Positions 33,773 to 43,805 of a DNA stretch of 64,000 bases are shown here, piece by piece (the stretch's first letter is position 1; each line of letters begins with the position of its first letter). This DNA is from Chitinophaga sp. Cy-1792 (GTDB taxonomy: Bacteria > Bacteroidota > Bacteroidia > Chitinophagales > Chitinophagaceae): positions 682,001 to 746,000 of the forward strand of contig NZ_VWWO01000002.1 in assembly GCF_011752935.1 (NCBI RefSeq), given 5' to 3'. The notes beneath the pieces are model-generated. The model was not told where the DNA came from and searched no databases. It worked only from the letters and a program-made list of their open reading frames with translations. Position numbers and translations under genes: made by a program.

Positions 33773-35719
33773 TTGAAACCTATGGTGCGAACATCATCAT
33801 GGATTACCCCGTCATGGCTTATATTAATGCTTGACCTGGGGTGCTCCGTCCTCGCTGTCAATCTTGCCTTTTTACTCAGGCTGAATTTTGACTTCCAAGA
33901 AATTGCTCCATATCCTCTGGCGGAAATTTCGCTCTGGGTGTTGTGTGTTAATCTGCTACTTTCTTTGCTGCTACGTACCTACAGAGGTATCGTACGACAT
34001 ACAAGCCTCGCTGATATCGGGCATATCGCGCGAATGAATGTTTTTAGCAGCGTCATCCTTTTTACTATCGGTTACGCATATACGCAGTACGGGGGATTTA
34101 ATGTCCTTCCACTGTCTATCTGTCTCATCTATTTTTTCATCAGCTCATTCGGATTATTATCCTACAGATTGCTGGTAAAATGGGTGTTTAAATATACTGC
34201 GCTGTTGAAAAATACAGACAAGGGAAGAGCCGCCATTTTTTATACCGGACACACAGGCCTGATGCTGCGTAAAGCCATCAGCGATGATCCCGGCAGCAAT
34301 ATCAAAGTAGTGGCATTTCTTGCTGAAACAGCCGCCCATGCCGGTAAATCACTGGAAGGACTGCCCATATACGCAGCAGAGATCAACCAGCTTTTTCGCC
34401 TCGTAAAACATGCGAAGGTAGATGTATTGTTAATCCCCGAAGATCATCTGGATACAGACAGACTGAATGAACTGGTAGAAGCCTGCATGGCACTCAGTAT
34501 CCGCGTTCAGAAAGTAACACCGGTAAACAGATGGGTGGATGGCGCCTTAAATAATAGTGTACAGTTGAAAGATATTAATATCGAAGATCTGCTGGAACGC
34601 GCAGAGATTCGCATCCGAAACCCCCGCATCAGCCAGGAGCTGAAAGGAAAGAATATCCTGGTAACAGGAGCTGCCGGCTCTATCGGCAGCGAAATAGTAA
34701 GACAGCTGGTAAAATACGAACCACAGCTGATCGTTCTCTGCGATAAAGCCGAATCGCCATTGCATGAACTGGAGCTGGAACTCGCAGAAAAAAATGCCGG
34801 TGTACAAATCATTCCCTACATCGGCAACGTATGCGATCACACCCGTATGCAGCAGCTGTTCGAAATATACGCTCCCGTGATCGTATACCATGCAGCCGCC
34901 TACAAACATGTGCCCATGATGGAAAAAAATCCTTCCATCGCCGTTATCAATAATGTGCTGGGTACAAAGATCATGGCCGAACTGGCAGTGGAACACCATG
35001 CTGAAAAATTTGTGATGGTATCCACCGATAAGGCAGTGAACCCAACCAATGTAATGGGGGCATCCAAACGTATCGCAGAGATTTTCTCACAATCATTTAA
35101 TAACTACCTGAACGAACAATATCAGCGCCCTGGGCCCGTATATTCCACTCCTCCTACACGTTTCATCACGACACGTTTTGGTAACGTACTGGGCTCCAAT
35201 GGCTCTGTTATTCCACGCTTCAAACAGCAACTGGAAAAAGGTGGCCCGCTGACAGTCACCCATCCTGAAATTACCCGGTATTTCATGACCATACCGGAAG
35301 CCTGCCAGCTGGTGCTGGAAGCAGGTTCTATGGGACAAGGCGGAGAAATATTCGTGTTCGATATGGGCAAACCAATGAAGATCGCCGAACTCGCCCGGAA
35401 AATGATTCGCATGACAGGAAAAGAACCAGGAAGAGATATCCAGATCGTTTATACCGGCCTGCGTCCAGGTGAAAAATTATACGAAGAACTGCTCAATAAC
35501 GCAGAAAATACCATGCCTACCTATCACGAAAAAATCATGATCGCACAGGTACGTATCTACGATTTTATCACCGTAAATGATCAGGTAGAAGATCTGATAG
35601 CCGCTGCACGCAAGCATTATCTAATGCCTACCGTTGCCCGCATGAAACAACTCGTGCCGGAATTTATCAGCAAAAATTCTTCTTTCGAAGAACTGGACAA
35701 AGGAACTATCACGTTGTAA
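33773..35719 (+). CDS. FlaA1/CapD/WbpM-like membrane nucleotide-sugar 4,6-dehydratase
   Basis: This is a 648-residue protein. Four N-terminal membrane helices (about 12-35, 47-68, 88-105 and 112-135) are followed by a CoA-binding-like Rossmann domain. The catalytic SDR domain begins at ILVTGAAGSIGSE near residue 295, with YKHVPMME and FGNVLGSNGSVIP further on. WbpM-type enzymes convert UDP-GlcNAc to UDP-4-keto-6-deoxy-GlcNAc, the precursor of QuiNAc or FucNAc. The WbpV-like reductase and WbpL-like transferase in the same locus fit that product. The start is TTG 33773; ATG 33782 three codons on is equally possible. It is the first gene of the EPS operon. Confidence 0.9.
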   Translation: MKPMVRTSSWITPSWLILMLDLGCSVLAVNLAFLLRLNFDFQEIAPYPLAEISLWVLCVNLLLSLLLRTYRGIVRHTSLADIGHIARMNVFSSVILFTIGYAYTQYGGFNVLPLSICLIYFFISSFGLLSYRLLVKWVFKYTALLKNTDKGRAAIFYTGHTGLMLRKAISDDPGSNIKVVAFLAETAAHAGKSLEGLPIYAAEINQLFRLVKHAKVDVLLIPEDHLDTDRLNELVEACMALSIRVQKVTPVNRWVDGALNNSVQLKDINIEDLLERAEIRIRNPRISQELKGKNILVTGAAGSIGSEIVRQLVKYEPQLIVLCDKAESPLHELELELAEKNAGVQIIPYIGNVCDHTRMQQLFEIYAPVIVYHAAAYKHVPMMEKNPSIAVINNVLGTKIMAELAVEHHAEKFVMVSTDKAVNPTNVMGASKRIAEIFSQSFNNYLNEQYQRPGPVYSTPPTRFITTRFGNVLGSNGSVIPRFKQQLEKGGPLTVTHPEITRYFMTIPEACQLVLEAGSMGQGGEIFVFDMGKPMKIAELARKMIRMTGKEPGRDIQIVYTGLRPGEKLYEELLNNAENTMPTYHEKIMIAQVRIYDFITVNDQVEDLIAAARKHYLMPTVARMKQLVPEFISKNSSFEELDKGTITL

Positions 35720-35757
35720 ATATGAAATGTCTGGCATAGTTCATAAGGCGGTAGCAT

Positions 35758-35806
35758 ACCGCGCGAAGCGCGGAACCTAATCAACCGATACCGAAGGTAT
35801 CGGTTG
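35758..35806. repeat. Dispersed hairpin element, copy 2
   Basis: Two GAA-loop hairpins stand in tandem: CCGCGC-GAA-GCGCGG (35759-35773) and an 11-bp stem with GAA loop (35782-35806, CAACCGATACC arm). The start ACCGCGCGAA and the ACCGATAC core are shared with copy 1 at 25845-25899. It lies between the first EPS gene and wza. Confidence 0.7.
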
Positions 35807-35887
35807 CAAATCCAACACAAAGGAAGCGGTATTGTAATCAACAATATTTGTGATGCGTCCTCATATTTAAAAATTGAGTATTGTTAT

Positions 35888-36724
35888 ATGATGTTGTTTA
35901 AAAAGGAAAGGGAAATTCACAACGGGCCCAAACGTAGTTCACTACGCTGGCTATTGGGAATGTGGGTAGTAATAGGCATGTTTGCTTGCAAAGCCCCTAA
36001 AAACATTACGTATTTCAGAGACATACCTGACTCAGTCAGGTTTGCAGAAGTAAACCAGACAATTTATAAAACACCGGAAATACAGGTAGATGATATTTTA
36101 CAGGTAACCATCCAGACTTTAGATCCTGCTGCTACCACCATGTTGAACCAGCAGGGACAGTCTGTACCAGGTACGGCACCGTCTGTGACAAGCGCGCCGG
36201 CGCCTGCTATCAATGGCTACCTGGTGGATAAGGATGGTAATATCAGCTTGCCACTGATCGGTAAATTACAGGTAAAAGGGAAATCTACTGATGCTGTCAG
36301 AGACGAAATTCAGGCCAAAGCCGGCGCTTATTATAAAGACCCGGTAGTAAATGTACGATTTGCCAATTTCAAGGTGACCGTACTCGGCGAAGTAGCCCGC
36401 CCATCTTCCTATATCATGCCTAACGAAAAAGTGTCCCTTCTGGACGCACTAGGCATGGCAGGAGACCTTACCATCTTTGGTAAAAGAGAAAATGTGCTGC
36501 TGATCCGCGACAACGACGGAAAGAAAGAATTCGTGCGATTCGATCTCAATAAGAGCAATCTGTTCACCTCCCCGTATTTCTATCTGCGCCAGGGAGATGT
36601 GGTATATGTAGAGCCTAACAAGAATAAAGTAGCATCTACAGATATGCAACAGGTAAAACGTATTTCTATCATGGCTTCTGTACTGTCACTCCTGATCGTA
36701 GTGGCTTCCAGGATCAACTTTTAA
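35888..36724 (+). CDS. Wza-like polysaccharide export lipoprotein
   Basis: This is a 278-residue protein from the ATG at 35888 (MMLFKKER). A basic N-terminus, hydrophobic segment and lipobox MFAC are followed by the poly_export domain (TPEIQVDDILQVTIQTLD and NGYLVDKDGNISLPLIGKLQVKG). An SLBB domain follows (VTVLGEVARPSSYIMP, then LLDALGMAGD) and a C-terminal hydrophobic helix ends the protein. It forms the outer-membrane channel for exopolysaccharide. The longer frame from 35804 would start inside the hairpin repeat and push the signal peptide inward, so it is rejected. wzc follows 9 nt downstream. Confidence 0.92.
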   Translation: MMLFKKEREIHNGPKRSSLRWLLGMWVVIGMFACKAPKNITYFRDIPDSVRFAEVNQTIYKTPEIQVDDILQVTIQTLDPAATTMLNQQGQSVPGTAPSVTSAPAPAINGYLVDKDGNISLPLIGKLQVKGKSTDAVRDEIQAKAGAYYKDPVVNVRFANFKVTVLGEVARPSSYIMPNEKVSLLDALGMAGDLTIFGKRENVLLIRDNDGKKEFVRFDLNKSNLFTSPYFYLRQGDVVYVEPNKNKVASTDMQQVKRISIMASVLSLLIVVASRINF

Positions 36725-36733
36725 TCTTTTACC

Positions 36734-39112
36734 ATGCAGGAGAATTTGTATCAGACACTAAACGGAAAGTATGCAGTCAATGGAAACGGCCATCTGAAAG
36801 AACCTGAAAGTACTTTCGATCTCAGGAAACTTTTAGACCGCCTCGCCCGTTCCTGGTATTGGTTCCTCTTAAGTGTAATCCTATGTGGTGCACTGGGATG
36901 GGTATATCTGCGCTATGCTACGCCAGGCTACAAGATTAATGCTAAAATTTTAGTACAGGACCAGAAAAAAGGCGCCGATATTCCGGGAGCTGAAATACTG
37001 GACCAGCTGAACCTCTTCGATAACAAGAGCAGTGTCGACAATGAACTTGAAATTATCAGCTCCCGTTCCCTGATGGAACAGGTGGTCAGGGAACAGCATC
37101 TTTATATCCGCTATCTGGTTGATGGCCGTATGAAGAAAACAGAGGTCTATGGCAACGTTCCGTTTGCCATGGACTGGCTCAACCTGAAGGATAGCATGGC
37201 CGTGGCCAAATACATCCTCACACCGAAAGCTAACGATAGTTTTAATATCAGTATCGATACCTGGCAGAAAAATGCGAAATGGGGCGATACCATTCAATGT
37301 GCTGCGGGCTTGTTCCGTATCGTACGAAACGAAAAATTCCCGCTGGAACAAAAGGACTATACACTGGAAGTAAGTCCGGTAGATAAAACCGTAGCCGATT
37401 ACCAGCGTAACCTGGAAGCTGCCATTCCCAATAAACAGGTGAGCACCATCGATATGGCCCTGACGTCCAGTATCCCGCAAAAAGGGGAACTGGTACTGAA
37501 TAAGCTGATCGCAGCGTATCTCCATGCCAGTGTGGAAGATAAAAACCGTATCGCCGACAGCACCATCGCCTTCATTGATAACAGGCTGGTGATTGTTACA
37601 GGGGAGCTCTCCGGTGTAGAAAAGAATATCCAGCGCTTCAAGGAAGCCAACCAGCTGGCAGACATCTCCGAGCAATCAAAAGCTCTGGTGAATGGTACCG
37701 GTGATACCCGTAAACAGATCATCGACAACCAGGTACGACTCAACGTAGTACAGTCACTGGAGCAATATGTAAAAGACGAAAAGAACAATAAGCGTGTCGT
37801 GCCTTCTGCCATTGTGGTACAGGACCCTACGTTTATCAGCATAGTAGAAAAATATAACACCCTGCAGCTGGAACGGGAACGCCTGCTCCTGGCCAATACC
37901 GAAAACAACCCTGCAGTGCGCACCATCGACGGGCAGCTGGCCGGATTGCGCGGGGATCTCCTCAGTAACCTCGCTACCTTCCGCAGTAGCCTGGAGATGA
38001 GTCTGGACGCCCTGCAGAAAAATGCCGGTACCCTGGACCAGAAAATCAGGCAGGTACCTTCTACTGAAAGAGTATTTCTCGATTTCTCCCGCCAGCAGGC
38101 TATCAAACAGGAACTCTACCTGTACCTGCTTAAAAAGCGCGAAGAATCGGCGCTTTCCAAGTCATCCAACCTGGCCATCGCCAGGATCGTTGATGCGGCT
38201 AAAAGCGATCCTTTGCCCTTTAAACCCAAAGGGTTGTTTATCTACCTGATCGCCGTAATTTTTGGTATGGGATTACCGGCAGGTATTTTCTACCTGGGAG
38301 ATCATCTCAACAGACGTATCCGCAGCAGGGAAGAGCTAACTACGCTTACACCAGTGCCGGTACTGGCAGAAATAGGACACTATACAGAGGGTACTTATGT
38401 GGCCGTGAGAAAAGACGTAAGGACGCCGCTGGTAGAACAGTTCAGGGCCTTAAGGACCAACCTGCAGTTTATCATGGCCAACCCACAGGAAAAGGTGATA
38501 CTGCTGACCTCCAGTATGAGCGGGGAAGGTAAATCCTTTGTAGCGACCAACCTCGCCGCAGTGATTTCCCTGTCTGGGAAAAAAGTGCTGCTGATGGAAA
38601 TGGACCTACGCAAACCTAAAATTTCTGACAACTTAGGGCTCTCCAATCATACCGGCTTCAGTACTTATGCCATCGGCAAATCTCTGGCAGAATCAGTGAT
38701 AAAGCCCTCAGGTATACATGAGAACTGCTTCCTCCTGTCGTCCGGGCCAATACCCCCAAATCCGGCAGAATTGCTCCTGATGGAAAATACAGGACTCCTC
38801 TTTGCAGAACTCCGCAAACAGTTCGACTACATTATCGTGGATACCGCACCAGTAGGCCTGGTTACAGATGCCCAGCTGCTCGGCAGGTTTGCAGATGCAA
38901 CACTATATATCATGCGGCAGGATTACACCTTTAAAGAACAGGCTAAACTGACCAAAGACCTGCTGCAGTACCAGAAAATGCCAAGACTCAACATCATCCT
39001 CAATGATGTGAAACAGGGCACTACCTACGGTTACGGCTATGGCTACGGTTATGGGGCAGATGAAGAATCAAAACCAGTAATTACAAAAATTAAGAAAGTA
39101 TTCAGCAAATAA
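36734..39112 (+). CDS. Wzc-like polysaccharide co-polymerase / bacterial tyrosine kinase
   Basis: This is a 792-residue protein. A Wzz domain with TM1 (about 42-60) is followed by a long periplasmic coiled-coil (about 65-490) and TM2 (about 499-521). The cytosolic BY-kinase has Walker A SSMSGEGKS (about 594-602), Walker A' LLMEMDLRKPK and Walker B IIVDTAPVG. The C-terminal tyrosine cluster is alternating Gly-Tyr (YGYGYGYGYG). Cycles of cluster phosphorylation control chain length and export with Wza. The cognate phosphatase is the CpsB-like gene at 53542-54294. In Bacteroidota the membrane and kinase parts are usually in one polypeptide, as here. Confidence 0.94.
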   Translation: MQENLYQTLNGKYAVNGNGHLKEPESTFDLRKLLDRLARSWYWFLLSVILCGALGWVYLRYATPGYKINAKILVQDQKKGADIPGAEILDQLNLFDNKSSVDNELEIISSRSLMEQVVREQHLYIRYLVDGRMKKTEVYGNVPFAMDWLNLKDSMAVAKYILTPKANDSFNISIDTWQKNAKWGDTIQCAAGLFRIVRNEKFPLEQKDYTLEVSPVDKTVADYQRNLEAAIPNKQVSTIDMALTSSIPQKGELVLNKLIAAYLHASVEDKNRIADSTIAFIDNRLVIVTGELSGVEKNIQRFKEANQLADISEQSKALVNGTGDTRKQIIDNQVRLNVVQSLEQYVKDEKNNKRVVPSAIVVQDPTFISIVEKYNTLQLERERLLLANTENNPAVRTIDGQLAGLRGDLLSNLATFRSSLEMSLDALQKNAGTLDQKIRQVPSTERVFLDFSRQQAIKQELYLYLLKKREESALSKSSNLAIARIVDAAKSDPLPFKPKGLFIYLIAVIFGMGLPAGIFYLGDHLNRRIRSREELTTLTPVPVLAEIGHYTEGTYVAVRKDVRTPLVEQFRALRTNLQFIMANPQEKVILLTSSMSGEGKSFVATNLAAVISLSGKKVLLMEMDLRKPKISDNLGLSNHTGFSTYAIGKSLAESVIKPSGIHENCFLLSSGPIPPNPAELLLMENTGLLFAELRKQFDYIIVDTAPVGLVTDAQLLGRFADATLYIMRQDYTFKEQAKLTKDLLQYQKMPRLNIILNDVKQGTTYGYGYGYGYGADEESKPVITKIKKVFSK

Positions 39113-39130
39113 TTAATTATTGAAAACACT

Positions 39131-40417
39131 ATGAACCAGGATATCAAAATTGGAATTATCGGTTTAGGCTATGTAGGTTTACCACTGGCCGTGGAATTTG
39201 CCAAAAAATTTAAAGTAATAGGTTTCGATATCAATGCCACCAGAGTGGCTGAACTTACCGCCGGAAACGACCATACACTGGAGGTAGACTCGGAATTGCT
39301 GAAAAGCGTACTGACAGATTGTACCACGCCTACAGGCCTGTACTGTACAAATGAACTGGACCGCATTGCACCCTGCAATTACTATATCATCACCGTGCCA
39401 ACACCGGTAGATAAAAACAACCGCCCCGACCTTACCCCGCTCTTCAAAGCCAGCGAAACGGTAGGGAAGGTGCTCAAAAAAGGAGATGTGGTAGTCTACG
39501 AGTCTACTGTTTATCCAGGCGTAACGGAAGATGAATGTGTGCCGGTACTGGAACGTATCTCCGGCCTCACCTTCAATAAAGACTTCTTTGCAGGCTATTC
39601 TCCTGAACGTATCAACCCGGGCGATAAGGAACATACCGTTTCTAAGATCCTGAAAGTGACTTCAGGTTCTACTCCTGCAGTAGCTGAAAGCGTAGATCAG
39701 CTGTATCGCAACGTTATCACCGCAGGTACCCATAAAGCCACCTCCATTAAAGTAGCGGAAGCCGCAAAAGTAATCGAGAATGCACAACGTGATATCAACA
39801 TCGCCTTCGTGAACGAACTGGCTAAAATCTTCAACAGACTCGGTATCGACACCGATGATGTACTCCAAGCTGCCGGTACTAAATGGAACTTCCTGAAATT
39901 CAAACCAGGATTAGTAGGCGGTCACTGCATCGGTGTGGATCCGTACTACCTCGCACAGAAAGCTCAGGAAGCAGGTTATCATCCGGAGATCATCCTCGCC
40001 GGCCGCCGCCTCAATGATGGCATGGGCGCCTATATCGCGCAGGAAGTGATCAAACTGATGGTGAAAAAGGATATCCCGGTGAAAGGGGCCAAAATACTGG
40101 TACTTGGCGTCACCTTCAAGGAAAACTGTCCGGATGTACGCAATACCAAAGTAGTGGATATCCTCAACGAACTCAAAGACTATGGCACCGCTATCACCGT
40201 ATACGATCCATGGGCAACGCCTGGTGAAGTGGCACATGAATATGGCTGGACTTCCCACCAGGAACTGAATACCGTTTGTGATTACGATGCCGTGATCCTG
40301 GCTGTAGCCCACAACGAATTCAGAGAGCTGAACATCAACAAACTCTGTAAAAACCGTGCAGTGGTATATGACGTAAAAGGTGTACTGCCTAAGGAACTGG
40401 CAGACGCCAGGTTGTAA
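39131..40417 (+). CDS. UDP-N-acetyl-hexosamine 6-dehydrogenase (TviB/WbpO-like)
   Basis: This is a 428-residue nucleotide-sugar dehydrogenase. The Rossmann start is [15 protein letters not shown]. Further motifs are [29 protein letters not shown], and the catalytic cysteine in [16 protein letters not shown]. The last motif is typical of the TviB/WbpO group rather than UDP-glucose dehydrogenase. It would make UDP-GlcNAcA or UDP-GalNAcA. The next gene is a TviC/WbpP-like 4-epimerase, so the pair yields UDP-GalNAcA as in Vi-antigen synthesis. Confidence 0.92.
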   Translation: MNQDIKIGIIGLGYVGLPLAVEFAKKFKVIGFDINATRVAELTAGNDHTLEVDSELLKSVLTDCTTPTGLYCTNELDRIAPCNYYIITVPTPVDKNNRPDLTPLFKASETVGKVLKKGDVVVYESTVYPGVTEDECVPVLERISGLTFNKDFFAGYSPERINPGDKEHTVSKILKVTSGSTPAVAESVDQLYRNVITAGTHKATSIKVAEAAKVIENAQRDINIAFVNELAKIFNRLGIDTDDVLQAAGTKWNFLKFKPGLVGGHCIGVDPYYLAQKAQEAGYHPEIILAGRRLNDGMGAYIAQEVIKLMVKKDIPVKGAKILVLGVTFKENCPDVRNTKVVDILNELKDYGTAITVYDPWATPGEVAHEYGWTSHQELNTVCDYDAVILAVAHNEFRELNINKLCKNRAVVYDVKGVLPKELADARL

Positions 40418-40443
40418 TCTCATTCATCTCTCAAAAATTAATC

Positions 40444-41442
40444 ATGTACGAAAATAAATACCACAACAATAGTATAGCGAACAACACTTTCCTGGTGACA
40501 GGCGGGGCGGGGTTTATCGGCTCCAACCTGGTAGAATATCTCCTGAAATACGGCGCTTCCAGAGTACGCGTTCTGGACAACTTCTCTACCGGTAACATGG
40601 ATAACCTCCGGCCTTTCCTGGATAATCCTGCATTTGAACTGATAGAAGGTGATATCCGTAACCTCGACGACTGCCGCAAAGCAGTTGCCGGAATCGAATA
40701 TGTCAGCCACCAGGCAGCGTTAGGCTCTGTTCCGAGATCTATCAACGATCCGGTAACTACCAACGATGTCAATATCACCGGACACCTGCATTTGCTGGTG
40801 GCCGCCAGGGATGCAGGTGTTAAGCGATTAGTGTATGCCGCCAGCTCCAGCACCTACGGCGACCATCCCGGACTACCGAAAGAGGAAGACCACATCGGTA
40901 AGCCATTATCGCCATACGCGATCACTAAATTTGTTAATGAATTATACGGAGATATCTTCTCCCGTACTTATAACTTTCATGCGATCGGACTGCGATATTT
41001 CAATGTATTCGGCCCAAGGCAGAACCCACGCGGGCCTTATGCAGCCGTAATTCCGCTGTTTATCGAATCCGCACTGAAACACGACGCACCGTTTATCAAC
41101 GGCGACGGGGAAACCAGCCGCGATTTTACATTCGTGGAAAATGCAGTACAGGCCAACATAAAAGCGATGTTGCTACCTAACCTCCGTAAACATGAGGTGA
41201 TCAACATCGCCTTTGGTGAACGTACTACACTGAATCAGCTCTGGGAAAGCGTATCTGCCATCACACACATCGCCATCCCCGCAAAATACAGAGAAGAGAG
41301 AGCCGGAGATGTAAGACATAGCCTGGCAAATATTCAGAAAGCAAACGATCTTATTGGATACAAACCGGAGTTTTCCGTTCAGGATGGCCTGAAACTTGCC
41401 GTTGAATGGTATGCTGCCAATTTACAACGCAGCGAAGTGTAA
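40444..41442 (+). CDS. NAD-dependent UDP-hexosamine 4-epimerase (TviC/WbpP-like)
   Basis: This is a 332-residue extended SDR. The NAD motif is TGGAGFIGSNLVEYLL, the catalytic region is ASSSTYGD and the YxxxK pair lies in SPYAITKFVNE. RYFNVFGPRQNPRGPYAAVIP and GDGETSRDFTFVEN complete the WbpP/TviC pattern. It interconverts the gluco and galacto forms of UDP-GlcNAc or its uronic acid. It follows the dehydrogenase by 26 nt in the same operon. Confidence 0.9.
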   Translation: MYENKYHNNSIANNTFLVTGGAGFIGSNLVEYLLKYGASRVRVLDNFSTGNMDNLRPFLDNPAFELIEGDIRNLDDCRKAVAGIEYVSHQAALGSVPRSINDPVTTNDVNITGHLHLLVAARDAGVKRLVYAASSSTYGDHPGLPKEEDHIGKPLSPYAITKFVNELYGDIFSRTYNFHAIGLRYFNVFGPRQNPRGPYAAVIPLFIESALKHDAPFINGDGETSRDFTFVENAVQANIKAMLLPNLRKHEVINIAFGERTTLNQLWESVSAITHIAIPAKYREERAGDVRHSLANIQKANDLIGYKPEFSVQDGLKLAVEWYAANLQRSEV

Positions 41443-41475
41443 TAACCTGCCGCGTGGCGGTTGAGAAACCTTTTT

Positions 41476-42765
41476 ATGAATTTAACCATATCGAAGCTAC
41501 GACGCAAGTGGTCAGACACTGCCGTGAAATACCGGCTGCATGCCCCTAAAAAGCTGTCAGGTGACCATAAAACACTGATACGCAACTTCGGCGCCCTGTC
41601 CGTATTACAGGGCCTGAACATGGTGCTGCCACTGATCACATTACCTTATGTTCTCCGCATCTTCGGTGCAGAGAAATATGGGGTCATCGTGCTGGCCAAC
41701 TCCCTGCTGGCCTACTTCCAGAGCTTTACAGATTTCAGCTTTAATATCACTGCTACAAGAGATGTGGCCATACACCGGCATAGTAAACGCACACTAAGCC
41801 TGATATATAGCCGCGTACTCTCTACAAAAACAATCCTGGTACTGTTCTCTTTTACACTGTTCCTGCCACTGGTCATTTTTGTGCCGCAGTTTGCAGACAA
41901 TAAACTGGTGTTCCTGCTTGCCTTCCCGGCACTCGCAGGCTACGCCCTGTTCCCGGAGTGGTTCTTCCAGGGAGTGGAAGAGATGAAGTTTATCACCATC
42001 CTCTCCGCTTGTATCAAGATATTTTTTACCATCTGCATTTTCGTGTTTATTCATAAACCGGAAGATTTCTTCTGGTACCCTATGTTTAACGCACTGGGGT
42101 ATATCGGTGCCGGACTGTATGCACAGTACCTCCTGAATACCCGCTACCAGCTCAGGTTTCGCTTTATAGGTTTCAAAAGGATTCTTCGCGTGCTGAAAGC
42201 TAATTTCAACATCTTTATCAACCAATTTCTGCCCAATCTATATAATAATTCTACCACATTCCTGCTGGGGATCCTCACAGGAAATGCTGCGGTAGGCGTG
42301 TATGGCGCAGTGAAGAGTCTGATCGAAGCTGCCAATACAGGACTGAGCATACTGTCGAGAGTGTTCTTTCCGTTTCTCAACCGCAACAGCGGTGCTTTTA
42401 ACAAATTCAGGAAACTGATTCTGGTTGCTGGTATGGCCATGTGTGCAGGTATCTGTCTGCTCTCCATACCCATTGTTCACATCTTTCACCTGAAAGGAAC
42501 ACAGGCAGTATGGATGCTTTGCATAATGGCTGTTAGCATCATATTCATGGCCATGTACTACTGCTATGGTACAAATTATTTCATCGTCAAAAGAGCCGAT
42601 AAACTGGTAATGAAGAACACCGTGTTTGCATCTATTGCCGGCTTTATCATGGCCTTTCCGCTCATTCTCCTTTTCTCGGGAGTGGGCGCAGCGCTCAACC
42701 TCGCGCTGGCACGTGGAATGATGGGCATAGGATTATGGTGGAAATATAAAACTGAAGAAAAATGA
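41476..42765 (+). CDS. Wzx-type flippase (polysaccharide transporter)
   Basis: This is a 429-residue protein of about 12 membrane helices. It begins after a basic stretch with ALSVLQGLNMVLPLITLPYV, the RfbX/Wzx pattern, and the following YGVIVLANSLLAYFQSFTDFS is typical of O-antigen flippases. It would move lipid-linked repeat units to the periplasmic face. The ATG at 41476 is preferred over the TTG at 41461. The stop overlaps the ATP-grasp gene start by 4 nt. Confidence 0.9.
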   Translation: MNLTISKLRRKWSDTAVKYRLHAPKKLSGDHKTLIRNFGALSVLQGLNMVLPLITLPYVLRIFGAEKYGVIVLANSLLAYFQSFTDFSFNITATRDVAIHRHSKRTLSLIYSRVLSTKTILVLFSFTLFLPLVIFVPQFADNKLVFLLAFPALAGYALFPEWFFQGVEEMKFITILSACIKIFFTICIFVFIHKPEDFFWYPMFNALGYIGAGLYAQYLLNTRYQLRFRFIGFKRILRVLKANFNIFINQFLPNLYNNSTTFLLGILTGNAAVGVYGAVKSLIEAANTGLSILSRVFFPFLNRNSGAFNKFRKLILVAGMAMCAGICLLSIPIVHIFHLKGTQAVWMLCIMAVSIIFMAMYYCYGTNYFIVKRADKLVMKNTVFASIAGFIMAFPLILLFSGVGAALNLALARGMMGIGLWWKYKTEEK

Positions 42766-43805
42766 AACTGGCAATACATCATTCAAAAGGATCATTCAGC
42801 GAAAGATGGATCAGCTACTGCAGGGATAACGCTATCCCATATACGCTGGTAGACTGTTATCGCAATGATATTATAGAACAGCTGAAAGACTGTGATGCAT
42901 TGCTCTGGCACTGGCATCATGGCGACTATAAAGCCGTACGCTTTGCCAGGCAACTGACCTACTCGCTGGAAGCCGCTGGTATCAAGGTTTTCCCTGATAG
43001 TAAAACAGTATGGCATTTCGATGATAAGGTAGGACAGAAATACCTGGCAGAGGCCCTCCATATGCCATTGGTACCATCGTTTGTTTTTTATAGTAAAGAA
43101 GAAGCAATGCAGTGGGCTACCTCCACTGATTATCCTAAAGTCTTCAAGCTGCGCGGTGGCGCCGGCGCCTCCAATGTGAAACTGGTACGCAGCGCGTCCG
43201 AAGCAGGAAGACTGATCAATAAAGCCTTTGGCCGCGGATTTGCAGCACGGGATCGTTTTAATCGCTTTAGAGATGCGTTATGGCGATTTAAACGAGACAG
43301 GAACCGTGCTGCGTTCCTCGGTTTGTTCAAAGGGATAGGAAGAATTTTCCTGCCCACTGTATACGAAAATATGCAGGGAAGAGAAAAAGGCTATGTGTAT
43401 TTCCAGGAATTTATGCCCGATAACAGTTACGACACCCGTATCATAGTCATCAACGGGAAAGCTTTTGCTATCAGGCGTTATAACAGGGAAGGAGATTTTC
43501 GTGCATCCGGCAGCGGCCTCATAGGCTTCGACCAGAAACTGTTCGATGAACGGATGGTTCGGATCTCCTTTGACCTGGCCGATAAAATGCAATCGCAGTC
43601 GCTGGCACTCGATTTTATATACGACCGGCAGCAACAGCCACTGATAGTGGAAATGAGCTACGGTTTTATGATGCCCGTCTACGACCCATGCACCGGGTAC
43701 TGGGACAGGCAACTTAACTGGCATGAAGGCCCCTTCAATCCACAACAGTTTATGGTAGAAGGCCTGATGGACCAGATCGTTCAACAAAAACCGGCACTTA
43801 CATGA
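42762..43805 (+). CDS. ATP-grasp (RimK-like) ligase in the EPS locus
   Basis: This is a 347-residue protein with an ATP-grasp fold. A pre-grasp domain (about 1-90, with DALLWHWHHGDYKAV) is followed by ATP-binding strands VFKLRGGAGASNVKLV (about 125-140). FQEFMPDNSYDTRIIVINGK carries the acidic/Arg ligands and ALDFIYDRQQQPLIVEMS the Mg ligands. An unusual basic insert of about 50 residues (GRGFAARDRFNRFRDALWRF and onward) lies between. ATP-grasp enzymes join a carboxylate to an amine through an acyl-phosphate. Coupled by 4-nt overlaps to wzx and wzy, it most likely amidates or attaches an amino acid to a uronic acid of the repeat unit. That role is inference. Confidence 0.8.
   Translation: MKLAIHHSKGSFSERWISYCRDNAIPYTLVDCYRNDIIEQLKDCDALLWHWHHGDYKAVRFARQLTYSLEAAGIKVFPDSKTVWHFDDKVGQKYLAEALHMPLVPSFVFYSKEEAMQWATSTDYPKVFKLRGGAGASNVKLVRSASEAGRLINKAFGRGFAARDRFNRFRDALWRFKRDRNRAAFLGLFKGIGRIFLPTVYENMQGREKGYVYFQEFMPDNSYDTRIIVINGKAFAIRRYNREGDFRASGSGLIGFDQKLFDERMVRISFDLADKMQSQSLALDFIYDRQQQPLIVEMSYGFMMPVYDPCTGYWDRQLNWHEGPFNPQQFMVEGLMDQIVQQKPALT

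Noticed and set aside
39025..39060. Tandem nucleotide repeat at the end of wzc
   Set aside because: It encodes the Gly-Tyr phosphorylation cluster normal for BY-kinases.
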